Origin: UBA6522 sp965237785
Lineage (GTDB): Bacteria > Pseudomonadota > Gammaproteobacteria > Steroidobacterales > Rariloculaceae
Reading direction: 5' to 3'
NCBI GenBank assembly: GCA_965237785.1
Contig: OZ250159.1
Span: forward strand, 1,116,001-1,180,000
Length of the DNA stretch: 64,000 bases
A program made the translations under genes and the position numbers. Numbering within the stretch: position 1 is the stretch's first letter; each line of letters begins with the position of its first letter. The notes under the pieces were generated by a model. The model made no database searches. It had not been told where the DNA came from and saw nothing but the letters and a program-made list of their open reading frames with translations. This document shows positions 25,610 through 34,531 of this stretch, in pieces.

Positions 25610-26640
25610 CCACAATGTCCCCGTACGAGACACTCAGCACGGGCGTATGCCCGTGGTTGCATGCCCCGCTGGGCAAACTGGAAGCGGCACATGGCGGCGG
25701 CCGTATGGCTCACGGATGGTTGTTGGCAGGATCGAAGGGCACGGGCAAGATCAATCTTGCGCTGGCCGCAGCCCGCCGGCTTTTGGAGGGTTCCAATCGT
25801 CCGGTGAAGAGCCTGGGGGCCGATGAGGCCGCGGTGGCTATGGCCGAGCGCCACGTGCCTGCGGATCATCACCCCGATCTCCACTGGCTTTTCCCTGAAT
25901 CCGGGCGTCGAACGCTTGCCGTTGACCAAATTCGCGAAGCCACCCGCGCACTTTCCCTTACCAGCCTTGCGGGCCAGGCCAAGGTGCTTGTGCTGGAAAC
26001 CGCAGATGCAATGACAACGTCGGCTGCCAATGCCTTGCTGAAAACCTTGGAGGAGCCAAGCGCCAAGACCTATTTGCTGTTGATTTCTCACCAGCCGGGA
26101 CGGCTACCGGCGACGGTTCGCAGCCGTTGCCAGTCGCTTGCCGTGCAACGCCCGCCCGCTGCAGACACAGTCGCCTGGCTTGGAGCAAGCAAATCAGAGG
26201 CGCGGGCGGCTGACTGGGCGACGCTCGTGGTCCTGGCCGAGGGGTCTCCGTTTCGCGCCATTGCATTCAATGATGGTGATTTTATAAATAAAAATAAATA
26301 TCTACAAAAACAATTTAAACTAATATCTGAAAACAGAATCGATCCTCAGAAAGTTGCCGACGAGTGGCTCAAGGGGGATATTGAACTCGCCCTCGGTTGG
26401 CTGACGGCGCGGTTGCACGCGGTGATTCGGATGCGACTGGCGCCAGACACCGCCGCAGGCGATGCGAGCCTGGGGGCCGAAGAATCAGGCGATGCGTGGC
26501 AGCGATGGACAACGCGATTTCTGTTCGAACAGTTGCAAAATGTGGAGTTGCTTCTACGCCGACTTGGCGGTGGAATAAATGTGGACCTGGCCACCAGGGC
26601 TTTGTTGCTTGAATTCGAATCGCGGGGAGGGCGGCGGTGA
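25606..26640 (+). CDS. holB: DNA polymerase III delta prime subunit
   Basis: Clamp-loader subunit, 344 residues. A P-loop-like GSKGTGKINLAL (Ile where Ser/Thr is usual, fitting a non-hydrolysing subunit) and the strongly conserved ANALLKTLEEPSAKTYLLLI and RSRCQSL sensor segments identify it. The cysteines that bind zinc in most delta prime proteins are absent from the expected stretch after residue 60. Bases 26281-26340 are only 15% GC and encode a Lys/Asn/Ile-rich linker (INKNKYLQKQFKLISENRID), quite unlike the surrounding gene. Overlaps tmk and pilZ by four bases each. Confidence 0.93.
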   Translation: MTTMSPYETLSTGVCPWLHAPLGKLEAAHGGGRMAHGWLLAGSKGTGKINLALAAARRLLEGSNRPVKSLGADEAAVAMAERHVPADHHPDLHWLFPESGRRTLAVDQIREATRALSLTSLAGQAKVLVLETADAMTTSAANALLKTLEEPSAKTYLLLISHQPGRLPATVRSRCQSLAVQRPPAADTVAWLGASKSEARAADWATLVVLAEGSPFRAIAFNDGDFINKNKYLQKQFKLISENRIDPQKVADEWLKGDIELALGWLTARLHAVIRMRLAPDTAAGDASLGAEESGDAWQRWTTRFLFEQLQNVELLLRRLGGGINVDLATRALLLEFESRGGRR

Positions 26641-26969
26641 CCGTATCTGGACAATTGACGCTGACAATCCCGGGCGAGCGTGCACTCTACCGGGCGTATA
26701 TGCCCTTCATTCGTAACGGCGGGCTATTTGTGCGTACCGATCGCAGCTATGAACTGGGTGATGACGTATCGATCGAGCTCAATCTGATGGGCGCGGCAGA
26801 GCCGGTCCCGGTCTCGGGAAAGGTCATCTGGATTACGCCCAGGCGGGCGCAGGGCAAGCGGCCCGCGGGAATTGGAGTGCAGTTCAACGACAACGCGAGG
26901 TATCGCAGGGAAATCGAAGCGCAATTGACCGGGTTGCCGGGAAGCGACGAATTGACGCACACGCTGTAA
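26637..26969 (+). CDS. pilZ: PilZ-domain protein (type IV pilus assembly type)
   Basis: A 110-residue PilZ-domain protein of the kind found behind holB in gammaproteobacteria. NGGLFVRTDRSYELGDDV and GKVIWITPRRAQGKRPAGIG are typical. The c-di-GMP-binding RxxxR motif is not evident at the N-terminus, as is usual for this subgroup, which acts in pilus biogenesis through PilB and FimX. GTG start overlapping the holB stop; last gene of the operon. Confidence 0.92.
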   Translation: MTVSGQLTLTIPGERALYRAYMPFIRNGGLFVRTDRSYELGDDVSIELNLMGAAEPVPVSGKVIWITPRRAQGKRPAGIGVQFNDNARYRREIEAQLTGLPGSDELTHTL

Positions 26970-26976
26970 CGCCCGG

Positions 26977-28980
26977 CTATAGCAACTTCTGCCAACCCGG
27001 ATGCGGCGTGAAACGGGGACCGAAAGCGGCCGCAAGGGATTCCAGTCGCTGGACCGTGGCCCGGATGCCTCGTTGTCGCGCGTATTGGATCGGACCGCCT
27101 GTGTAGGGCGCAAATCCGGTACCGAAGACGATACCGGCGTCCACGAGATCCGGATCGCCGACGACACGTTCTTCGTAACAGGCCACCGCCGCGTTCACGA
27201 TCTGCAGGATCAGCCGGTCCTGAAGATGCTCGTCCGGCGCGGCAAAGTTGCGTGATTTTTGTGGGTGGCCACCCTCGAACCTGTAGAAACCGATTCCGCT
27301 CTTGGCTCCCAATTCACCGGCCTGCACCTTATCCTCCAATATGGAGATCGCGTCACCCAGGCGTTCGCCGAGCGTTGCAGCCGCCTTCAAGGCAACATCC
27401 AATCCCACGCGGTCAGCAAGTTCTACCGGCCCCATGGGCATGCCGAAGTTTTCGGCTGCCCGGTCGATCGTTTCGGGGGCGTGGCCATCCCGGTGCGCCG
27501 CGAGCGCCTCGGCGAAGTAGGGCGCGAGGATGCGATTGACCAGGAAACCCGGGGTATCGCGGCATGGCAGAGGTAGCTTCCCGATCGCGGTGACAAACGC
27601 GGTCGCCCGATTGAGGTTCGACGGGTCCGTGGCCTGGCCACGTACGACTTCCACCAGGGGGAGTTTGGCCACTGGGTTGAAGAAATGCAGGCCGAGAAAC
27701 CGTTCAGGGCGCCGCAGTCCTTCGGAAAGTCGCTCCAGGGAGATGCTCGAAGTGTTGGTCGCGAGCAGGGCGTCGGCGCGCATGCGTCGTTCCAGATCCC
27801 GAAACAGCGCTCGTTTGGCGTCCGGGCGCTCGACAATGGCTTCTATGACCAGGTCCGCGTCCGCGACTCCGTCCGCATCGGCAACGAGTCGTCGCTGCGC
27901 CTCGGCGGCGGCTCCCGGGGCCTCGAGGCGCCGTTCGAAGAGGGCCGCTGCCCTCGTCAACGCCGGCTCGATCTGCGCGCCGGATTGATCGTGAACCGTC
28001 ACGGTGAATCCACGCAACGCGCACCAGGCGGCGATATCGCCTCCCATGACCCCGGTTCCGGCCACATGGACATGGCGTATCTCGTGCGACTTCGGTGCTG
28101 CTCCGCGCAATCGTTCACGCAGGAAAAACACCCGCACCAGGTTTCGGGAGGTTGATGAGACCAGGAGCTTGCCGATGGAATGCGCCTCGGCCCGGTAGGC
28201 CGATGGTCCGGCGGCGCCGTGACGTACCCACAGATCCACGATCGCGGCGGGCGCGGGATAATGTACGCGGCGCGCCCGGCGTTCGATCCGGGCGTGCAAC
28301 CGCCGGCCCATCCAGCGCCTGACGGGCGCCAGGTTGAGCATTCGCAAGTGAATTGGAGCGCGGCGTTTGGGTGGTCTGCTGGCAATGAATTCGCTCGCGA
28401 CTCGATCGATTTCGGCAGCAGCTACGATGCGGTCGACCAGCCCGACGCGCCGGGCTTCCAGAGGTGATATGGATCTTCCGGTCAGCATGAGATCCAGTGC
28501 CGTCATCGGACCCAGGAGCCGGACGCTCCGCACCGTTCCACCAAACCCCGGATGGATGCCGAGTCGCACCTCCGGCAGTCCCATGCAGCGCTCGTGGCTT
28601 GCCGCGGCGATTCGGTAATCGCAAGCCAACGCCAGTTCCAGTCCGCCACCCAGCGCAAAGCCGTGCATTGCGGCAACGGTGGGGCAGGGCAGGTTTTCCA
28701 ACCGGTTCAGCAGTGCATGGGCGTGATTGGCCAGCGTTTCCACCTGGGCCGGGTTGCGCAGCCCGCGAAACTCTGAAATGTCGGCCCCGGCGACGAACCC
28801 GGAGTCTTTGGCTGATTTGATCACCACACCCGCGGGTGGATCGGCAGCGATTTGATCGATCAGGTCGGCCAGTTCCTGAAGCACGGGCTGAGACAGGACA
28901 TTTGTTCCGCTGTTTGCCTTGTCCAGCAATAGCCAGCGGATACCGTTCGGATCGTCCTCCACTTTCCATTGATCGGTCAT
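26977..28980 (-). CDS. FadJ-like trifunctional enoyl-CoA hydratase / 3-hydroxyacyl-CoA dehydrogenase
   Basis: Beta-oxidation multifunctional protein of 667 residues. Residues 1-190 are an enoyl-CoA hydratase/isomerase with the oxyanion-hole segment AGADISEFRG and the active-site stretch MHGFALGGGLELALACD plus LPEVRLGIHPGFGG. From about residue 310 a Rossmann 3-hydroxyacyl-CoA dehydrogenase follows (VAGTGVMGGDIAAWCALRG), with HFFNPVAKLPLVEVV and a C-terminal repeat domain. It lies convergent to pilZ with only seven bases between. It resembles the FadB/FadJ alpha chain; the thiolase partner is not adjacent. An AraC regulator lies upstream on the same strand. Confidence 0.92.
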   Translation of the reverse strand: MTDQWKVEDDPNGIRWLLLDKANSGTNVLSQPVLQELADLIDQIAADPPAGVVIKSAKDSGFVAGADISEFRGLRNPAQVETLANHAHALLNRLENLPCPTVAAMHGFALGGGLELALACDYRIAAASHERCMGLPEVRLGIHPGFGGTVRSVRLLGPMTALDLMLTGRSISPLEARRVGLVDRIVAAAEIDRVASEFIASRPPKRRAPIHLRMLNLAPVRRWMGRRLHARIERRARRVHYPAPAAIVDLWVRHGAAGPSAYRAEAHSIGKLLVSSTSRNLVRVFFLRERLRGAAPKSHEIRHVHVAGTGVMGGDIAAWCALRGFTVTVHDQSGAQIEPALTRAAALFERRLEAPGAAAEAQRRLVADADGVADADLVIEAIVERPDAKRALFRDLERRMRADALLATNTSSISLERLSEGLRRPERFLGLHFFNPVAKLPLVEVVRGQATDPSNLNRATAFVTAIGKLPLPCRDTPGFLVNRILAPYFAEALAAHRDGHAPETIDRAAENFGMPMGPVELADRVGLDVALKAAATLGERLGDAISILEDKVQAGELGAKSGIGFYRFEGGHPQKSRNFAAPDEHLQDRLILQIVNAAVACYEERVVGDPDLVDAGIVFGTGFAPYTGGPIQYARQRGIRATVQRLESLAAAFGPRFTPHPGWQKLL

Positions 28981-28992
28981 GAAATCAACGGG

Positions 28993-29856
28993 TTACCCTG
29001 AATTCCTCACCAATCTACGTGGTTGCCGCAACGAACTGGGTGAACAATGGAACACGCGGCGAAACGCCCGCCTGAAGCCCGCCGCGGACTCATAGCCCGC
29101 GTGTTCCGCAACATCCTTGATCGGAGCCTGGCTGCGGCGGATTTCTCGAAACGCCTTCAGCATGCGCCAGTGTCTGAGATACCGCGACGGCGGTTCCCCG
29201 ACCTGACGGTGAAAGCGCTCCGCGAAAACGCTTCTCGACATTCCGACCGATGCCGCGAGATCCGCGTTGTGCCAGGGATGCTGGGGTTTTGCATGAATGT
29301 GCTGCAGCGCGGGCAAAAGGACAGGATCGGACAGTGCTGCGAGAAACGCGGGTGCAGGCCCCTCCAACTGGCACCGCCTGAACATTTCCACAAGAATGAT
29401 CTCCGCGAGACGCAGGGCCACAAAGTCGAAGCCGAGCCTTGCGTTGATCAACTCGCCTTCCAGGAGCCATACCGCGCGGCCGAGTTCGCTCTCGTCAGTG
29501 AGGTACCGCGAACGCAGCGGCAGGTGCCGTGGCAGGCTTTGCGCAAACGGATGAGGCAAGTTGCGGTCGAGGGCATACGTGCAACGCAGCAGGCGAGTAG
29601 GGGAGTGCGGCTGCACGGGGCCGGGTTCGATACGGAAGTCGGCGGCCCCCACGACGAGAAAACCGTCAAGGGTCCGGAGTTTCATCGCCGGGGCGTCCGC
29701 GCCGAGATGCAGCGCGCAACGGCCGGACATGACGATGTAGGCCTGAGTCGGTGCCGATTCTCCCGCGCGCGTGCCTTCCAATGCGATGGTTTCCACGCCA
29801 CTGCATCGAAGTCCGAGGGCTTCCAGCACGTCACTCAGGATGTCCATATCTGCCAA
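28993..29856 (-). CDS. AraC-family regulator with cupin sensor domain
   Basis: A 287-residue transcription factor. The N-terminal cupin-like ligand domain (residues about 5-185, AraC_binding/cupin_6 type) ends in the helical LRLAEIILVEMFRRCQLEG, and two helix-turn-helix motifs follow (NADLAASVGMSRSVFAERF and IKDVAEHAGYESAAGFRRAF). It lies 12 bases upstream of the FadJ-like gene on the same strand, so it may share a transcript and control it, though AraC members usually act on divergent genes. Confidence 0.9.
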   Translation of the reverse strand: MADMDILSDVLEALGLRCSGVETIALEGTRAGESAPTQAYIVMSGRCALHLGADAPAMKLRTLDGFLVVGAADFRIEPGPVQPHSPTRLLRCTYALDRNLPHPFAQSLPRHLPLRSRYLTDESELGRAVWLLEGELINARLGFDFVALRLAEIILVEMFRRCQLEGPAPAFLAALSDPVLLPALQHIHAKPQHPWHNADLAASVGMSRSVFAERFHRQVGEPPSRYLRHWRMLKAFREIRRSQAPIKDVAEHAGYESAAGFRRAFRRVFHCSPSSLRQPRRLVRNSG

Positions 29857-30042
29857 CGGTATACGCTACGCGGGGAAATTTCACTAGCTCGGATGTCTCA
29901 GCAATTTTCGTGGCGAGTGGGTCGGCGGCCTCAGTAGATAAAGGGTGAGTTGAACGTCGTTGGGATCTGCAGTCACGGTGCGCGACGGCATTAGACTGCC
30001 CGGAACAACCGGCTTAGACTGTCGCGAAGGAACCTGGAATCC

Positions 30043-30603
30043 ATGTACCGAAACCTTTTTTACGCTGTCTGCCTCGTCAGTGCGGGATGTGCCACAACGT
30101 CGAGTCAGGTTGTTGTGCCTCGTTGCGACCCCACGGATACCTGTTTCAACCGCAATACGGTTCGCAGCTTCGAAGTCCTGGACCGCGACACGATCATCGT
30201 GGAGGTGGGGTCCGGCCGCTGCCGCTTTCTGGTCGAGGTCGACGGCATCATGTGCGACGTGGCGCTCTCCGGCCGTGTCGGATTTCTGGATAATGACGGG
30301 CGGATTTGCGCCGCGGACAATTCGCTCCTGTTAATGGATCCTTTTCTGCGGAACACCACGGACGATGTCTGCCGAATCCGCGACGTGCGCGCCGTCTCCG
30401 ACGATGAACTGCTCGAACGCTACGCCGCGCTCGGGCGGATACCGCCATTGCCGCCGGTGGGTTCGGGTGAACTTCAGGTTGAAGCGGATTCCGAGGCCGC
30501 GCGCCCCGAAGCCACGGGCGACGCGACCGAGAACGATTTAAGCGAATCGTCCGAAAGTTCCGGCACAGAGTCGGTCGGTTATCCCGACGAATCGATCAAC
30601 TGA
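30043..30603 (+). CDS. DUF6491-family lipoprotein
   Basis: A 186-residue protein with signal MYRNLFYAVCLVSAGCATTS; VSAGC is a good lipobox. The mature domain FEVLDRDTIIVEVGSGRCRF with paired cysteines (RCDPTDTC, RCRF, IMCD, RIC, DVCRIRDV) fits the DUF6491 family, small secreted proteins of gammaproteobacteria of unknown role. The last 50 residues are acidic and serine-rich (ENDLSESSESSGTES), probably disordered. Convergent with the M48 protease gene. Confidence 0.8.
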   Translation: MYRNLFYAVCLVSAGCATTSSQVVVPRCDPTDTCFNRNTVRSFEVLDRDTIIVEVGSGRCRFLVEVDGIMCDVALSGRVGFLDNDGRICAADNSLLLMDPFLRNTTDDVCRIRDVRAVSDDELLERYAALGRIPPLPPVGSGELQVEADSEAARPEATGDATENDLSESSESSGTESVGYPDESIN

Positions 30604-30623
30604 CGGTATCGAGCAAGCTGGCC

Positions 30624-31421
30624 TTACGGCGTACAGATCGCTCGTCCGGTTTCGGTGAGCGCCTTGTTGTAGGTGATCAGTGCGGGCGTCATGGAGCTGA
30701 TCAGATCGTGAATCCGGCGGTCGTCGGCCGGGTGGGTGGATGCGAATTCGGCGACTTCCTTGCCTTCCTTGCTTTCTGCCATGTTTTTCCACAACTGGAT
30801 ACTGGACCGGGGGTCGTAACCGGCCTTGGCCATGAATTCCAAACCCACGATATCCGCATCCGATTCCTGTTTGCGGCTGAACGGCAGCAACAAGCCGAAT
30901 GCCGCCGCGGTTTCCGCGGCTTCACGCCCGTACCGCCCGTACCCGTACCGCCCGGCCGCCGCGCCCCCGAGGATCGACAATATATCGCCACCGGCCTGTC
31001 TCTTGGCTCTCGCCATGACGTGTTCCTGAGTGACATGGGCAATCTCGTGACCGATGACGGCCGCCAGCGAGTCCACGTTATCGGCTACCCGAAAGATGCC
31101 CGTAAAAATCCCTATCTGCCCGCCCACCATGGCAAAGGCGTTGATCGCTTCATCGTCGAATACGACGACTTCCCAATTCATGCTTGCGTAGGGTTCCTCA
31201 AGAACCTCGATAATGCTTCTGGCGACGCATTCGACAAAGGGTTGGACCCGTGGATCGGCGGGCTTGGGAACATCCCGCTTCATGGTCAGCCACTCCACCC
31301 GGGTCTGGCGAATGATTTCCTTTTCGCTGACGAATAGCGCCTGTGCCGTACCGGCGGCCAGCATCGTCAAACACGCGGCCATGGTGGTAATTACGAGCTT
31401 TCGGGATAACTGATGGTGCAT
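30624..31421 (-). CDS. exported M48-family metalloprotease
   Basis: A 265-residue zinc protease. The signal peptide (MHHQLSRKLVITTMAACLTM ... GTAQA) is followed by an LoiP/YcaL-type M48 domain: the zinc site is VIGHEIAHVTQEH (HExxH), and the third ligand glutamate is in SDADIVGLEFMAKAGYD. This group degrades misfolded outer-membrane proteins. The start is placed at an internal ATG (31421), since the 21 residues before it do not look like a signal sequence. Confidence 0.9.
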   Translation of the reverse strand: MHHQLSRKLVITTMAACLTMLAAGTAQALFVSEKEIIRQTRVEWLTMKRDVPKPADPRVQPFVECVARSIIEVLEEPYASMNWEVVVFDDEAINAFAMVGGQIGIFTGIFRVADNVDSLAAVIGHEIAHVTQEHVMARAKRQAGGDILSILGGAAAGRYGYGRYGREAAETAAAFGLLLPFSRKQESDADIVGLEFMAKAGYDPRSSIQLWKNMAESKEGKEVAEFASTHPADDRRIHDLISSMTPALITYNKALTETGRAICTP

Positions 31422-31651
31422 TGCCTGTCCCCAGTGTCGAAATCGGTACAGAACCTTAGATGCCGCAGTGTCTTCGAGGTTCACTCATGATTGGCAAGAT
31501 AGCACATGTTCGCCTGAAAATCGTTTGCCTATCGGAGACTCGAGGACGCCGCGGTGCAATGGCCCAACACAATGAATATTTCATATGATATTGCGCATAA
31601 TATATATTATGTTAAGTAATGCATGGGGTGGTATTACCGCCTGGGCCCCTT

Positions 31652-31689
31652 CCAAAAGAAAACCGCGGACACCCTGGGGTATCCGCGGT
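31652..31689 (-). terminator. intrinsic terminator of the small hydrophobic protein gene
   Basis: On the minus strand an 8-bp perfect stem ACCGCGGA/TCCGCGGT, with a largely self-complementary loop, is followed by TTTCTTTT. It lies about 27 bases after the stop of the gene at 31716-32027. Confidence 0.85.
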
Positions 31690-31715
31690 CTGCTTTACAG
31701 CCTTGATACAGAGGC

Positions 31716-32027
31716 CTATTCGGTCACTTTCCCGTAGATGGCCAACACGATGATGGTCACGGAAGCTGCGGCCACCAAAGAGCCGGTGCCTTCCAGAATG
31801 GCAGTCAGATACATTCCAACTGCGGGAATCGAATCAAGCGCGCCAGCACCAGCTGACAGAAAAATCGCAGCTACAAGCGTCCCGGTCTGATGTTCGCTCG
31901 CAATGAAATATCCGACCACGAGACCAACAATCGCAAGGATAAGTCCCCCGAGTGGGATATTGGGTACCAAAGCGACCGCCAGTATTGCGACTACGCCTAC
32001 GATGTTAACGATTTTGGCTGGGCTCAT
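31716..32027 (-). CDS. small hydrophobic membrane protein
   Basis: A 103-residue, very hydrophobic protein with three or four membrane helices (IVNIVGVVAILAVALVPNI, GLILAIVGLVVGYFIASE, LVAAIFLSAGAGALDSI, GSLVAAASVTIIVLAIYG). A strong GGGAGGATTAAT precedes the ATG at 32027, and a strong terminator follows the stop, so it is a well-defined single-gene unit. It lies in a locally AT-rich intergenic setting (31.5-32.2 kb). Small, Gly/Ala/Ile-rich; no known family recognised. Confidence 0.75.
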   Translation of the reverse strand: MSPAKIVNIVGVVAILAVALVPNIPLGGLILAIVGLVVGYFIASEHQTGTLVAAIFLSAGAGALDSIPAVGMYLTAILEGTGSLVAAASVTIIVLAIYGKVTE

Positions 32028-32181
32028 ATTAATCCTCCCAAAGTTGTTATTTATATTCGCGTATATTCGCGAGTCCAAGTTCGCTTTTGGCGACACTTGG
32101 CACCACCACCAGCGAGCCCTTATCGTAGCACGATTGTCGTGGTGACCGGCAGGAATCCTCCGCTGAGGTTTTTTTTTATCA

Positions 32182-34074
32182 ATGACATCGCTCGTACGAC
32201 TTGACGAAGTGGCACTGGCGTTCGGGGATCAGGTGATCCTGCGACGTGCAAATCTGCGCATTGACCCGGGTGAGCGGGTCTGCCTGATCGGACGAAACGG
32301 CTCCGGAAAGTCATCCACGCTCAAGCTCCTGACCGGTCACCTTGAACCCGATGAAGGCCGAGTCAGGATGTCGCCTCAACTGAGGCTCGCCATGCTCGAT
32401 CAAATACTCAGCGAACCCTCCGAGCGGCGCGTTCGCGATGTGGTGGCAGACGGAATGCGGGAGCAACACGTTCGCATCGAAGCCTTTCGGTCGCTGTCCG
32501 CCGACCTGCGACACGGAAAATCCAGGCTGCGGGAACTTGAAAGCCTGCAAGCCGCTATCGAAGCCGGCGGCGGCTGGTCGGTTGACGTTCAGGTGGATGC
32601 CATGGTCTCCCAACTCGATCTGCCGGCAACGGACCGGATGTGTAATCTTTCCGGAGGCTGGCGAAGGCGCGTGGCTTTGGCGCAGGCATTGGTCGGCCAG
32701 CCGGAATTGCTGCTGCTGGACGAACCCACCAATCACCTCGATATCAGCACCATCGAATGGCTGGAAGGCGAAGTCCGCCGGTTCGACGGTACGGTGCTGT
32801 TCGTATCCCACGACCGTGGCTTGGTGGAGCGGTTGGCGTCGCGTATCGTCTCCATCGACCGGGGCGAGTTGAGATCCTGGCCGGGCGGGTACCGGGATTT
32901 TCTGCGGCAGAAACAAAAGGCCGACGCGGAAGAAGACCGCGCCAATGCCCTCTTCGACAAGGTGCTCGCTGAGGAAGAAGCCTGGATTCGCCAGGGCATC
33001 AAAGCCCGTGAGAGCCGCAACGAGGGTCGCGTGCGCGCTCTGGAGGCAATGAGAGAGCAGCGCAGTCAACGCATCAAACGCCCAAACCAGGCGCGCATTC
33101 ATATCAACGAGTCCGAATACCTCTCCGGCAAGAAGGTGATCGAAGCGCGAAACATCACCCACGGCTATGGGGGGCAAGCGTTGCTGAGGAAATTCTCGCT
33201 GCGCGTCATGCGCGGTGACCGTATCGGCATCATCGGCAACAATGGCGTCGGCAAGAGCACGCTGCTGCGGATTCTGCTCGGCGAGTTGAGTCCCGATTCC
33301 GGGTCGATCAAGCTCGGCACGCACCTGCATGTGGCCTACTTCGATCAGCTCCGGCGGGAGTTGGATACCACGAGGACCGTGGCGGAAATCGTCGGCGATG
33401 GCCGCGATTACATCCGGATTAACGGCCGGCAAAAACACATTGTCGGCTATCTGACCGATTTTCTGTTTTCCGCGAAACGCGCCATGACCCGCGTTTCCGC
33501 GCTCTCCGGCGGTGAACGCAACCGGGTGATTCTCGCCAAACTCCTGGTCCAGCCGGCGAACCTGCTGATATTCGACGAGCCCACCAACGATCTCGATGTG
33601 GAGACATTGGAGGCGCTGGAAAGACGGTTGCGTGCGTATTCGGGGACCCTGATCGCGGTCAGTCACGACCGTTTTTTCCTCGATCAGGTGGTCACCAGCA
33701 CCCTGGTATTCGAGGGGGACGGCGTGGTGAAACGCTATGCCGGCGGTTACAGCGACTGGGAGCGATTGCACCGTCAACTCGCGGTGACCGATGCGCCGTC
33801 GTCCGCGCGCGAGGCGGAACAGGCTGCGTCGCCGGCAAGGGCGCCCTCCCCCGCCCGGAAACTCTCCTATCGGCTGCAGCGCGAACTTGACGGTCTGCCG
33901 GAACGCATCAGTGGCCTTGAACAGCGGCTCGCGTCGATCGAGGCACAGGTCAACGCCGAAGACTTTTACCGCCAGCCCCACGAAACGGTGCATGCCGCGC
34001 TCGGCGAGTTGCAGAGGGTACGGGAACAATTGGAGGTAGCCGTGGACCGTTGGGCCCAGTTGGAAACGCAATAA
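32182..34074 (+). CDS. uup: ABC-F ATPase Uup
   Basis: A 630-residue ABC-F protein with two ATPase domains and no membrane part. First domain: GRNGSGKSS, LSGGWRRRV, LLLDEPTNHLD. Second: GNNGVGKST, LSGGERNRV, LIFDEPTNDLD. A linker of basic helices and the C-terminal Uup-type coiled coil (SYRLQRELDGLPERISGLEQ) separate it from EttA. Uup acts on ribosomes and branched DNA intermediates and lowers precise excision of transposons. ATG follows a run of nine T residues and a weak GAGG. Confidence 0.94.
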   Translation: MTSLVRLDEVALAFGDQVILRRANLRIDPGERVCLIGRNGSGKSSTLKLLTGHLEPDEGRVRMSPQLRLAMLDQILSEPSERRVRDVVADGMREQHVRIEAFRSLSADLRHGKSRLRELESLQAAIEAGGGWSVDVQVDAMVSQLDLPATDRMCNLSGGWRRRVALAQALVGQPELLLLDEPTNHLDISTIEWLEGEVRRFDGTVLFVSHDRGLVERLASRIVSIDRGELRSWPGGYRDFLRQKQKADAEEDRANALFDKVLAEEEAWIRQGIKARESRNEGRVRALEAMREQRSQRIKRPNQARIHINESEYLSGKKVIEARNITHGYGGQALLRKFSLRVMRGDRIGIIGNNGVGKSTLLRILLGELSPDSGSIKLGTHLHVAYFDQLRRELDTTRTVAEIVGDGRDYIRINGRQKHIVGYLTDFLFSAKRAMTRVSALSGGERNRVILAKLLVQPANLLIFDEPTNDLDVETLEALERRLRAYSGTLIAVSHDRFFLDQVVTSTLVFEGDGVVKRYAGGYSDWERLHRQLAVTDAPSSAREAEQAASPARAPSPARKLSYRLQRELDGLPERISGLEQRLASIEAQVNAEDFYRQPHETVHAALGELQRVREQLEVAVDRWAQLETQ

Positions 34075-34234
34075 CAGGGCGTGGGTTAACCCGTATTCCT
34101 CACCAGTCTTCTACCGCGGCGACCGATGCATTCGCCGCAAAGATCGGCTAGTATCATCGCCTCCAAACCGCCGGTGTAGACGTGCCGAGGGCAGCGCCCT
34201 GGGTATCGCAGCACGCTTTGCAATGGGGAGAGAA

Positions 34235-34474
34235 ATGACCGATCGCAAACCGCAGAATCACCTGGTACCCCAGACCCTGTGGCACAAGCTCTACCTGGGC
34301 TGGTTCCTGTTCTGTTTTTTCATGGTCTGGATCGGTACCTGGGCGGTTAACGAGCCGGTTGCGGTTCTCGGCATGCCCAAGGTGTTCGTCTGGTGCAGCG
34401 GTTGGGGATTGGCGTGGTTGCTTGGTTGCCTGTACGTCGGTTTTAGAATCGAGCGCGAAGACGAAGCGGGTTAG
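34235..34474 (+). CDS. small membrane partner of a sodium/solute symporter
   Basis: A 79-residue protein with two membrane helices (LYLGWFLFCFFMVWIGTWAV and VFVWCSGWGLAWLLGCLY). Such DUF997/DUF3311-like small proteins precede SSS-family symporters; the symporter starts 57 bases downstream. ATG at 34235 with GGGGAGAG upstream. Likely an accessory subunit; role unproven. Confidence 0.75.
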   Translation: MTDRKPQNHLVPQTLWHKLYLGWFLFCFFMVWIGTWAVNEPVAVLGMPKVFVWCSGWGLAWLLGCLYVGFRIEREDEAG

Positions 34475-34531
34475 CCCCGGCTCTTCACCCATTGGCGCAT
34501 TTCTGAATTATCCGAGCTTGGGAGAATAGCG

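Noticed and set aside
32311..34071. 586-codon minus-strand frame opposite uup
   Set aside because: The plus strand has all ABC-F motifs; the minus frame is a high-GC shadow.
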